This document shows positions 16,922-25,017 of a stretch of DNA of 57,620 bases, one piece after another (positions within the stretch are counted from its first letter, which is position 1; each line of letters starts with the position of its first letter). Below the pieces are notes generated by a model. It was not told the origin of the DNA. It did no database searches and saw nothing but the letters and a program-made list of their open reading frames with translations. A program made the translations under genes and the position numbers. The stretch spans positions 1 to 57,620 of the forward strand of contig JAAAOH010000318.1 in assembly GCA_009908925.1 (NCBI GenBank), written 5' to 3'. Source of the DNA: Spirochaetota bacterium. Its GTDB lineage: Bacteria; Spirochaetota; Spirochaetia; DSM-27196; PWMO01.

Positions 16922-19727
16922 GAAGGCCGTCGGTCGCGCGTACCCGGCCTTCGGGTGCCATTGGCAGTGTTTCAGGGTAGACGCCCGTCGCATCGTGGAT
17001 CGCCGCGGCAATGGCCGGTGCGGCCGGGTTGAGGGGAATCTCGCCGATTCCCTTCGCGCCGAAGGGGCCGTTGGGATCCGGCGCCTCGACGATGAACGTG
17101 GAAAGGCGCGGCGCGTCAGTGAACCGCGGCAGGCCAAGGGCGTTCATCGTCGTGGTCGCACGGCCGTTTCGGCCGCATTCGAAGTGCTCGCGCACGCCGA
17201 AACCATAGCCCATGACGGCGGCGCCCTCCAGCTGCCCCCGGACGTTCCCGGGGTGCAGGGCCCGGCCGACGTCCTGGGCGGTGATGAGCCGCAGCACACG
17301 CAGGTCCCGACCGTCCGGGGAGACCTCGACAACGGCTGCCATGCTCGTAAAGCAGTAGGCAAAGTGGATGGGGTAGCCGTCGTCGGCGGGCGGAGCCGCA
17401 TCATCCACAAACTCCGGTAGCACCACCGTCGCAGGCGGCCGGTACCGGTACTCGAACCGCAGCTGGTCCCCGGCGGCCGCGCGTCCGGTCGCGCGCTCGA
17501 CAAGGGCTGCCCTGGCCCAGCGCGGGGGCCGGAGGGACTCACCGGCGCGGTCGGCGGTTCCGGGTGGCGACTCCCCGACACCGTCGTCGGTCCCCGGCCC
17601 CAGTCCGGCCGCCACGGCGAGCTCGCGGGCCGCCCCGGCGACCGCGTTGCCGCTTATGAAGGTCTGGCGGGAGGCCGTGGTCATGCCGGCATCCGGACAG
17701 ACCTGTGTATCGCTCGAGATTACCTGCACGAGTCCGAAAGGCACCGAGAGCGTGTCCGCCGCGATCTGTGCCATCACCGTATCGGAGCCCTGACCCATGT
17801 CGGTTGCCCCGACGTAGACCACGATCGTGCCGTCCTCGCGCAGCTCTACCGCAGCTGATGCCTCATCGGGAAGCCCCTTGCCGATGCCGACGTTCTTGTA
17901 GGCCCCCGCGAAGCCGACGCCGATGCGCTTACCCGGGGCAGGTGTGAGCTCTGCCCGCACCCGCTCGAGCTCCCCGGCAACACGCTCGATGGTTTCCGGA
18001 TAGCCTGTGCCCTCTCCGAGTCGGTGGCCGGTCGCAGTTACCTTCCCCGGGGCAAGAGCGTTTCGTCTTCTGAGATCGACGGGATCAATGCCGAGGCGTC
18101 GGGCGATCTTGTCCATCTGGACCTCGACTGCAAAACTGATCTGCGTGCTCCCGAAGCCCCTGAACGCACCGGCGGGATTGGTATTGGTGTATACGCCGAT
18201 GGATTCGACGTCCGCGGAGGGCACTTCGTAGGGGCCGCCGGCCATGACCGCAGTGCGAAAGACTACGGGCTTCGTCAGCGAGAGATAGGCGCCTGCATCA
18301 CAGACGGTGCGGGTGCGTACGGCGAGGAGCCTTCCGTCGGCGCGCACCGCGTGGGCGATCCGGATGCGCGAGGCGTGCCGCTTGGTGCTGATGCGGATCG
18401 AAGAGGTTCTGTCGAGGGTGACCTTCACCGGCACACCGAGCAGGTACGAAGCGAGGGCCGCGTGGATTTGAACGGTCGGCTCTTCCTTGCCGCCGAATCC
18501 CCCGCCGGCGGGGGTGTAAACGACGCGCACCGCGGACTCATCGAGCGCAAGCGACGCGGCGATCATCTCGCGGAAGGCGCCGGATCCCTGATTCGCGGTG
18601 TAGACCGTCACCTGCGGCGCCTCACCGGGGACGGCAAGGCAGCTCTCCGGCTCGAGATAGGCGTGCTCGACCGGTTGGGTGTGGTACTCGCCCTCGACGA
18701 CGAGATCCGCCTCCGCGAAGGCACGCTCCGCGTCCCCACGGGTGAATCGCACGGTTTCGGCAACATTGCCGCCCTCGTGGAGCTCCGGCGCGCCGGCCGC
18801 GAGGGCCTCGTCCGGCCCGTGGAGGACCGGCAGCCCTTCGTACTCGGCGCGAACCTTCCCGGCCGCGCGACGGGCCGCGGCTTCGGTCTCGGCAACGACG
18901 AAGGCGACAGGCTCGCCGCGGTAGCGAACGAACTCATCCGCGAGTACGGGCTGGTGCGGGACGAAGAGGCCGAAGCCGTTCCGGCCCGGGATGTCCGCGG
19001 CAGTGAGCACGCGCACCACACCGTCGGTGGCGGCCGCGGCGGAGGTATCAACTCGAACGAACCGGGCGTGGTCTCCCTCGCTGAACGCAAGCGCCCCGTA
19101 GAGCATTCCCTCGGCGCTGTAGTCGGCTGCGAACACGCGCGCGCCCGTGACCTTCGCCCGCGCATCCACACGCTCTACAGACGTGCCGACCGCGGGGCCG
19201 TCGGCGGCGACGCCGCGCGACGTCGCGTCGGTGGCCACGGCCGGCGGAATGGCGGCGCCTGCGCGCATGAGGGTTGCAGCACGCTGCACTGCGCGCACGA
19301 TTGCGGCGTAGCCTGTGCAGCGGCACAGATTGGGATCGAGGGCGTTTCGGATGGCCTCCTCGTCCGGGTCGGGCGTGCGCTCGAGAAGCCCGCGGGCGGC
19401 CATGATCATGCCGGGGGTACAGAAGCCGCACTGGACCGCGTTCTCGTCGATGAAGGCCTGCTGGATGGGATGAAAGCTGCCGTCGCGGCTCATACCCTCG
19501 ATGGTGAGAATATCCGCCCCCTCGAGGTCTGCAATCCGGGTCGTGCACGCCCGCTTTACCTCACCGTCGATGAGCACCGAGCAGCTTCCGCACTGCCCGA
19601 CGCCGCAGCCGTTCTTCGTGCCGATGAGCCCGAGTTCCTCCCTGAGGAAGGTGAGAAGCCGCGCGCCGCGCTCCGCATCTACCCGGTGCTGTTCGCCGTT
19701 CACGGTGAGGGTGATCGATGCGCTCAT
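16914..19727 (-). CDS. xdhD: Fused 2Fe-2S/molybdopterin hydroxylase (XdhD-like)
   Basis: This 937-residue molybdenum hydroxylase fuses the two-cluster 2Fe-2S domain to the molybdopterin domain, like E. coli XdhD (about 956). Cluster one uses CGVGQCGSC (41-49) and Cys61; cluster two uses Cys100, Cys103 and NLCRCTG (135, 137). The molybdenum domain shows GGGFGGKEEP, FRGFGSTQ, MGQGSDTVMAQ and the catalytic glutamate in GAKGIGE. A Gly/Pro-rich insertion (about 17500-17620) interrupts it. No FAD subunit is adjacent; instead ygeY, ssnA and ygfK lie upstream in the same operon, as in the E. coli purine region. Substrate could be hypoxanthine, xanthine or another purine. The start overlaps ygeY by four bases. 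Confidence 0.88.
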   Translation of the reverse strand: MSASITLTVNGEQHRVDAERGARLLTFLREELGLIGTKNGCGVGQCGSCSVLIDGEVKRACTTRIADLEGADILTIEGMSRDGSFHPIQQAFIDENAVQCGFCTPGMIMAARGLLERTPDPDEEAIRNALDPNLCRCTGYAAIVRAVQRAATLMRAGAAIPPAVATDATSRGVAADGPAVGTSVERVDARAKVTGARVFAADYSAEGMLYGALAFSEGDHARFVRVDTSAAAATDGVVRVLTAADIPGRNGFGLFVPHQPVLADEFVRYRGEPVAFVVAETEAAARRAAGKVRAEYEGLPVLHGPDEALAAGAPELHEGGNVAETVRFTRGDAERAFAEADLVVEGEYHTQPVEHAYLEPESCLAVPGEAPQVTVYTANQGSGAFREMIAASLALDESAVRVVYTPAGGGFGGKEEPTVQIHAALASYLLGVPVKVTLDRTSSIRISTKRHASRIRIAHAVRADGRLLAVRTRTVCDAGAYLSLTKPVVFRTAVMAGGPYEVPSADVESIGVYTNTNPAGAFRGFGSTQISFAVEVQMDKIARRLGIDPVDLRRRNALAPGKVTATGHRLGEGTGYPETIERVAGELERVRAELTPAPGKRIGVGFAGAYKNVGIGKGLPDEASAAVELREDGTIVVYVGATDMGQGSDTVMAQIAADTLSVPFGLVQVISSDTQVCPDAGMTTASRQTFISGNAVAGAARELAVAAGLGPGTDDGVGESPPGTADRAGESLRPPRWARAALVERATGRAAAGDQLRFEYRYRPPATVVLPEFVDDAAPPADDGYPIHFAYCFTSMAAVVEVSPDGRDLRVLRLITAQDVGRALHPGNVRGQLEGAAVMGYGFGVREHFECGRNGRATTTMNALGLPRFTDAPRLSTFIVEAPDPNGPFGAKGIGEIPLNPAAPAIAAAIHDATGVYPETLPMAPEGRVRATDGLHT

Positions 19728-20929
19728 GTCGTCGATTCCGGCAGGTTGCAGGGAAGCTCGGCGTAGAATGCCGCCGCGACCGGCAGGTCGGACACGCGCA
19801 GCCGCTCGTTCGGTGCGTGGGCCTGGTCCTCATCGCCCGGCCCGAAGCCGATGAGCGGGACCTCGTGCATGCCGCAGATCGACACGCCGTTCGTGGAGAA
19901 GGTCCACTTGTCGACGACCGGATCGGAGCCGTAGAGTGCCTTGTAGGCGGCGACGCCGGACTGTACCAACGGATGGTCGGCGGGGATCTTCCAGGTCGGG
20001 AAGTAGAGCTCCTGCCCGTAAGTGGTACCTTTCCAGCTGGTGTTGGAGTAGTAGGGAATCTCGACGGAGTCGATCTCCCCCGCACCGGCTTCCATCACCT
20101 CCTCGACGGCCGTCTCCTTCGTCTCGCCCCAGGTCAGACGCCGGTCGAGGTAGAGCTCGGCCAGGTCCGGCACAGCGCACTGCGAGGGACCGTGAGCATG
20201 CACCTGGCTCACCACGATGGTTCCCTTGCCGAGGAAGTCGTCAGCGTCGGGTTCGAGGTTCTCGTTGAGTCGCTCGAGCGCAAGAACCGTTCGTGCCGCC
20301 TTGTAGGAGGCGTTCTCGCCCCGCTCCGGGGCACTGCCGTGGCTCGAGACGCCCTTGAAGTGCACCTTCATCTCCATACGGCCGCGGTGACCGCGGTAGA
20401 GCCGGCAGCTCGTGGGCTCGCTCGACACCGCAAAGGCGGGGCGGAGCTTCTCCTCCTCGATGAGGTAGCGCCAGCACATACCGTCACAGTCCTCTTCGAA
20501 AACCGTGAAGGTGAAGTAGACCGCGTACGGACCGGTGTAACCGATCTCCTTGAGAATGCGCCCGGCGGTGATCATGGACGCCGCCCCGCCTTTCTGGTCG
20601 GAGGCACCGCGACCGTAGAGCCAGCCGTCCTCCACATTGCCCGAGAACGGATCGCGGGTCCACTGCGACGGATCGCCGACGTGCACCGTATCCACATGGG
20701 CGTCGAAGGCGATGGCCTTTTCTCCCTCGCCGACGCGGCATACGAGGTTTCCCAGCCCGTCGTAGCGCACCTCGTCGAAGCCGTAGCCACGGCACAAGCC
20801 CTCGATAACCCCGAGTACCTCGCCCTCTTCCCCGCCGTAGGATCGCGCCTTCACCAGCCGCGACAGGATCTCCGTCGTGTCGTCTGCGTAGGCTTCGGCC
20901 CGTTTGCGTATCTCTTCCGACTGCTGCAT
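19724..20929 (-). CDS. ygeY: YgeY-family M20 metallohydrolase
   Basis: This is a 401-residue zinc peptidase/deacylase of the M20 family, close to E. coli YgeY. Metal-site motifs are FDAHVDTVHVGD, the ligand GRGASDQKGG, and the catalytic EEDCDG. The dimerisation-domain histidine follows in GVSSHGSAPERG. YgeY-type hydrolases co-occur with XdhD, SsnA and YgfK in clusters linked to selenium-dependent or purine molybdenum hydroxylases; the substrate is not known. ATG 20929 is preferred over an upstream in-frame ATG because AAAAGGAG lies eight bases upstream and the longer form would overlap ssnA. Confidence 0.87.
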   Translation of the reverse strand: MQQSEEIRKRAEAYADDTTEILSRLVKARSYGGEEGEVLGVIEGLCRGYGFDEVRYDGLGNLVCRVGEGEKAIAFDAHVDTVHVGDPSQWTRDPFSGNVEDGWLYGRGASDQKGGAASMITAGRILKEIGYTGPYAVYFTFTVFEEDCDGMCWRYLIEEEKLRPAFAVSSEPTSCRLYRGHRGRMEMKVHFKGVSSHGSAPERGENASYKAARTVLALERLNENLEPDADDFLGKGTIVVSQVHAHGPSQCAVPDLAELYLDRRLTWGETKETAVEEVMEAGAGEIDSVEIPYYSNTSWKGTTYGQELYFPTWKIPADHPLVQSGVAAYKALYGSDPVVDKWTFSTNGVSICGMHEVPLIGFGPGDEDQAHAPNERLRVSDLPVAAAFYAELPCNLPESTT

Positions 20930-20943
20930 AGATCCGGCTCCTT

Positions 20944-22305
20944 TTACTCCGTCATCCGTTTCCACAACGCCTCCGCCACCGCTCGGGCGTCGGCGTATAT
21001 CGGTTCTATATCGAAAGGGAACTGCCGTTCAGCGTAGACGAGACGGCCGTCGATCACGACTGTGTTCACCTCCGCGCTCTTCATCGCAAAGGCGATATGT
21101 CCGGCTATGTTGTCCGGCACAAGCGCTGTGGGGCTGCGGTAGTCGAGCATCACCAGATCCGCAACCGCACCCCCCTCGAGTCTCCCGACCTGTGCGTCGA
21201 AGTGCCGCGAGGCCATGCGATGGCCACCCGATAGCTCACCGACCACCTCGTCGATGCCGAGCGGGCCGTGTGCATCGCGATGCTTGAACCACGCGATCGT
21301 CGCCTCCTCGAACATGTCGCTCGTTATGCCGTCGGTGCCGAGTGCCCGGTTCGCGAGTTCGCCGAGCATGCCGTTGTAGCCGACCCCATTGTTCATGTTC
21401 GACCGCGGATTGTGAACCAGAAAGGCATCGGCCGCGTTGATCGCCACCCGGTCTTCGGAGGAGAGATGGAGGCCGTGGACGAGTATGCTCTTCGCGTCGA
21501 GAAGGCCGTGCGCGGAGAGGCGGTCGGTGAGCGCGCAGCCGTAATCGCGACGGCAAGTCGCCGTGTCGACGGGGTCCTCGCCGATGTGCATATGGATCCC
21601 GAGTCCCGTGCGCTCACGGAGTGTGCCAAGCGAGGCGAGGGTCCCCTCGTCGAGCGTGAAGAGTGCATGGGCACCGATGGCCGCGCCGAGAAGAGGGGCA
21701 GCGCGTCCAGTGTTGCGGGCGGCCTCGCGCTCGGCGGCAGCCGCACGGGCCCAGGCTTCGTTCTCGGCCAGCGCGTCGTCACGAACGACCGGGCCGTCGC
21801 GGTCCGATGTCTCGTAGCAGAGAAGCCCACGCAGTCCCACGCGCCGGAACTCCCCGGCGATGATATCGAGCGAGCCGCGCACGTGGCCGGTAGAGGCGTG
21901 ATGATCGACCACCGTCGTCGTTCCCGACTGCACCGCCTCGAGGGCGTTCACGGCCGCGGATGCGCGGATCGCTTCCGCACCGAGGGAGCGGTCGAGCCGC
22001 CACCAGAGGTTCTCGAGAATGGCGGTGAAATCCGGCATCGGGCCGAGCGGAGCGGTGATGCCGCGGGCGAGGCCGGAGTAGAAGTGGGTGTGGGCGCAGA
22101 CGAGGCCCGGCATGACGATCCGATCTCGCGCGTCGATGCGTTCGGCGGCGGCCCCGTCGGCGGCGCCGCCGGTATCAACCGTCCGGGCGGCCGCCCCGGG
22201 GCCGACGTCCACGATCGCGCCGTTCTCGCAGATGATGTCGCAGTGCTCTGTCACCGATGCAGGGTCCAGCTGCACCGCGGTGGCGTTCTCGATAATCAGC
22301 ATCAT
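20944..22305 (-). CDS. ssnA: SsnA-type amidohydrolase
   Basis: This 453-residue protein belongs to the amidohydrolase superfamily and matches SsnA of the E. coli xdhD-ygfK region in size and context. The metal site is MPGLVCAHTHFYSGLARG, with further ligands in HHAST, HMHIGEDP, ILVHGLHLS and the Asp of LGTDGITSDMFEEA. The sandwich domain contains an Ala/Gly-rich stretch (about 22140-22200). The family is probably a purine or pyrimidine deaminase; its exact substrate is not established. It overlaps the ygfK start region by 4 bp and precedes ygeY by 14 bp, consistent with one operon. Confidence 0.88.
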   Translation of the reverse strand: MMLIIENATAVQLDPASVTEHCDIICENGAIVDVGPGAAARTVDTGGAADGAAAERIDARDRIVMPGLVCAHTHFYSGLARGITAPLGPMPDFTAILENLWWRLDRSLGAEAIRASAAVNALEAVQSGTTTVVDHHASTGHVRGSLDIIAGEFRRVGLRGLLCYETSDRDGPVVRDDALAENEAWARAAAAEREAARNTGRAAPLLGAAIGAHALFTLDEGTLASLGTLRERTGLGIHMHIGEDPVDTATCRRDYGCALTDRLSAHGLLDAKSILVHGLHLSSEDRVAINAADAFLVHNPRSNMNNGVGYNGMLGELANRALGTDGITSDMFEEATIAWFKHRDAHGPLGIDEVVGELSGGHRMASRHFDAQVGRLEGGAVADLVMLDYRSPTALVPDNIAGHIAFAMKSAEVNTVVIDGRLVYAERQFPFDIEPIYADARAVAEALWKRMTE

Positions 22306-24893
22306 GAGCCTCTCGGGAGGAGATATGAGTAGTCGGTGAGAATCCGGCTCACCAGCACGGCAATCGAGCCGTCGGGGTCGTCGATGAGGGGCCTGCGGGT
22401 AAGATCATCCTGTCTGCGACACTGCCCCGTCCCGCCGAGGCGTGTCCGCACGAGAAGTTCCTCGCCGGCCGGCACGAAGCCTGGAGCTTCAGAGAACTCG
22501 AAGCGTTCGACGGAGGGGAAAATGGTGAGCTTCTCGCGATGGGGCCGTGCCGGGTAGGGGCAGAACGTTTCGCAGTTCCCGCAGTCGTTGCACCACGCAT
22601 CGAGGTGGACGACCTGATACGGATCTCGGAGTCCGTCGTCGCGCCGCATCTCGACCGCCACGTTCGCGCGGTTGGGGCAGACCTGAACGCACTTGAGGCA
22701 GACAGCATCGCACTCGAGGCAACGAGCGAACTCCACCTGTGCGACCTCCTCGTCCGTTCCCCGTGCCGGCCCGATCCGGCGCCCCGCCTTCAGCCGGATC
22801 TCATCGGCGTGCTCGGCCGACGTTTTCTTCCGGCGGCTCTCTCGCTCCGTGTCCGGCACATCGGGCGCCATCTGCTTTCCCGCGGCGATGAGCTCGATGA
22901 TGCTGGGGCGCGGGTCCGGCACCGGCTGACGGACGACGATAGTGTCTGCGCCGGCGTTTGCCCCGGCGCCCGCCACGGTATCCCGCACGGTGTCCACCCC
23001 GGCGAACCGCACGCCGGTTGCTTCGATACGCGCGAGGTCGGCATTGACCGCATCCTCCGCAATGCGATACGCCGCGAGCTCCGAGGCGATGCGCGCGGCC
23101 ACCGCGGCGCGCGGGTCGGATACGGTTACCGGGTGGCCGGCGCGGGCGTAGAAATAGGCGGCGCTCATCCCCTGAACACCGGGCTCCTCGGCGAGCACCG
23201 AGGGCCCGGCGGTTGCCGGGGCCCCCGTGGATTCCACGTCCCGGCGGATCGCGTCGGTTGCTCGCGCTTCCTCGGCGCGGCGTACCGCGACTCCTTTGAT
23301 CTTCCGGATCTGCACGGGCCCTTCGTACTCGATGCGCGTGCATGCCTTCGCGCAACGCTGATCGCAGAGGGCTGCAGTCAGTGCGGGAAACGGGTTTGTC
23401 TCGGCGACGCACCGAAGGGCCTCGTCGGGCGCCCCGGTCGCGGCGGCACGCATGTAGCCGGGTACGTCCTGAGAAATCGGGCAGGCTTCGACGCAGGGTG
23501 CGACGAAACAGTCGATCACCGGAAGAGCGCCGCCGACCCGTGCCGTGGTGGCCCCTCGGCGGACGCGCATGTCGTAGCGACCCGACACCGCGGCGGCAAG
23601 AGCGGCAAGCCGGTCCGCGCTCGGCATGAGCCTGGTCGGCGAGCTCGCTCCCTCAGCACCTGCAGCGAGCGCGCCGGACGCGGCACGTGCAACCGCTCCC
23701 AGGCGTCCGTACCCGCCGGGCTTGAGAAGGTCGGTGGAAACGGTGACTGGCGCGAGCCCGCACCCGAGAAGCTCTTCGATATTGCCGGCGGTTGCGCCTG
23801 CCGAGTAGGAGACCGGGAGGGGGACCTCGAGGTCACCGAGAAGCCGGGCGGCAAGTGCGACCGTTATCGGAAGCAGGGCCTTCCCGGAGAGGTACTCGGT
23901 GTCGCAGGGGAGCCGGCTGCGCTCGTTGGTAACGGGGAGGGTGTTGCTGAGCTTCACGCCGAAGGTGCGGCCCGCCCCAGCCGCGCGAATGCGCAGAAGC
24001 GCGATGAGCTCGAGGGCGCGCGGGTATTGAAGATCCCGCGCAAAGGCCTCCGCATCGAGTCCATACCCGTAGCCGTTCTCCGCGAGGATGCGTTGCACGT
24101 GGTCGAGACCGAGCAGCGTCGGATTGAGCTTGACCACCGTGTCGAGCTGCTTTTTCTCGATGAGGTGCAGGGCAATCGCTTCTATCTCCTCCGGCGGACA
24201 CCCGTGCATGGTTGAGAGGGCGACCGATCGGCACATCACCGGCGGTATGCTGTCGAGCGCCTCCGTCGCGCGACGGCGGGCATCCGCGCCGGCGTCGGTC
24301 TGCGGCGGGTGCGTGGCGGAGAGGGTCGTGCGGGCCTCCTCGCAAAGGCGGCCGAGTGCCGGGTTCTCGGCACGGCCCGAGAGGGTATCGATAAAGGCGT
24401 CCACCCGCTCGCTCGTGATCCCGTGGAGGTCGTATCCGACACTCATGGTGAACACCGAACCGTGGTCTGCAGTTCCGTATTCCAGAGCCGAGATCACGTG
24501 CAGGAGAATCCAGGCTTTCGTGTACTCCTCGATGGCCTCTCCGATACGAAGCTCCGTGGACCACTCGGTGTTGTAGCCCTCGTCTGCCGTGTCGATGCAG
24601 GGTTTCTCGATCTCGAGCTCATCGAGGATCTGCACGGTCTTGAGCTCGAACACACGACCGCCGGAGAGCCATCCGGACAGAATGCTCTGTGCAAGGTGAG
24701 TGTGGGGACCGGCTGCCGGCCCTATCGGCAACGAACAGGTCTCCGAAAGTACGGCGAACTGTGACGATGCAAACGGCGGAACGAAGAACGCATCGATGGG
24801 GAGATCGAGAATCGAGCCGGATTGCGCGCGCTCGATGAGTATCCGCTCGAGAAGGCGTGCGAGGGGCTCGGGATGCATTCGTGACGATACCAT
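22302..24893 (-). CDS. ygfK: YgfK-like iron-sulfur oxidoreductase lacking the NAD(P)H domain
   Basis: This protein is related to E. coli YgfK (putative selenate reductase subunit, about 1032 residues) but has only about 863 residues. The dihydroorotate-dehydrogenase-like N-terminal domain is intact: ETCSLPIGPAAGPHTHLAQ, VFELKTVQILDELEIEKPCID, NTEWSTEL. The cysteine region VAPCVEACPISQDVPGYM and CDQRCAKACTR follows, and the C-terminal ferredoxin-like clusters CLECDAVCLKCVQVCPNRA and CNDCGNCETFCPYP are present. The flavin GxGxxG motif expected before AAYFYARAGHPVTV is replaced by AEEPGVQGMS, and roughly 170 residues of the pyridine-nucleotide domain are missing. ATG 24893 is chosen from alignment to YgfK; a further ATG at 24878 is possible. 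Electron acceptor is unknown. Confidence 0.85.
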   Translation of the reverse strand: MVSSRMHPEPLARLLERILIERAQSGSILDLPIDAFFVPPFASSQFAVLSETCSLPIGPAAGPHTHLAQSILSGWLSGGRVFELKTVQILDELEIEKPCIDTADEGYNTEWSTELRIGEAIEEYTKAWILLHVISALEYGTADHGSVFTMSVGYDLHGITSERVDAFIDTLSGRAENPALGRLCEEARTTLSATHPPQTDAGADARRRATEALDSIPPVMCRSVALSTMHGCPPEEIEAIALHLIEKKQLDTVVKLNPTLLGLDHVQRILAENGYGYGLDAEAFARDLQYPRALELIALLRIRAAGAGRTFGVKLSNTLPVTNERSRLPCDTEYLSGKALLPITVALAARLLGDLEVPLPVSYSAGATAGNIEELLGCGLAPVTVSTDLLKPGGYGRLGAVARAASGALAAGAEGASSPTRLMPSADRLAALAAAVSGRYDMRVRRGATTARVGGALPVIDCFVAPCVEACPISQDVPGYMRAAATGAPDEALRCVAETNPFPALTAALCDQRCAKACTRIEYEGPVQIRKIKGVAVRRAEEARATDAIRRDVESTGAPATAGPSVLAEEPGVQGMSAAYFYARAGHPVTVSDPRAAVAARIASELAAYRIAEDAVNADLARIEATGVRFAGVDTVRDTVAGAGANAGADTIVVRQPVPDPRPSIIELIAAGKQMAPDVPDTERESRRKKTSAEHADEIRLKAGRRIGPARGTDEEVAQVEFARCLECDAVCLKCVQVCPNRANVAVEMRRDDGLRDPYQVVHLDAWCNDCGNCETFCPYPARPHREKLTIFPSVERFEFSEAPGFVPAGEELLVRTRLGGTGQCRRQDDLTRRPLIDDPDGSIAVLVSRILTDYSYLLPRGS

Positions 24894-24965
24894 ACCGGTC
24901 GTCAGCTTACCCGGCATGCCGAGATCCGTACAGGTGTATCGACTTGCGAACTTTGGCGGTTCCTT

Positions 24966-24994
24966 TTGCAAGATTATCTACAATTCTGTATAAT
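24966..24994 (+). promoter_or_regulatory. Strong promoter of the xdh-allantoin operon
   Basis: The -35 box TTGCAA (24966-24971) and a perfect -10 TATAAT (24989-24994) are separated by 17 bp. The transcript would start near 25001, 17 bp before the ATG at 25018. This is the only strong promoter seen ahead of the 14.6-kb run of plus-strand genes up to 39640. Confidence 0.75.
24978..24991. promoter_or_regulatory. Candidate operator dyad CTACAATTCTGTAT inside the promoter
   Basis: TACAATTCTGTA is a dyad with TACA and TGTA half-sites that fills the spacer between -35 and -10, an ideal place for repression. The 14-mer matches the dyad at 16908-16921 at 13 of 14 positions. Binding protein unknown. 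Confidence 0.45.
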
Positions 24995-25017
24995 CGGGGC
25001 GGTATGGGAGGTTCCCT

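Noticed and set aside
18024..19766. 580-codon plus-strand frame opposite the fused molybdenum hydroxylase
   Set aside because: It is a shadow of the GC-rich coding strand; the minus-strand product has all iron-sulfur and molybdenum motifs.
22539..24215. 558-codon plus-strand frame opposite ygfK
   Set aside because: No recognisable domain; the opposite strand encodes the YgfK-like protein with cysteine motifs in order.
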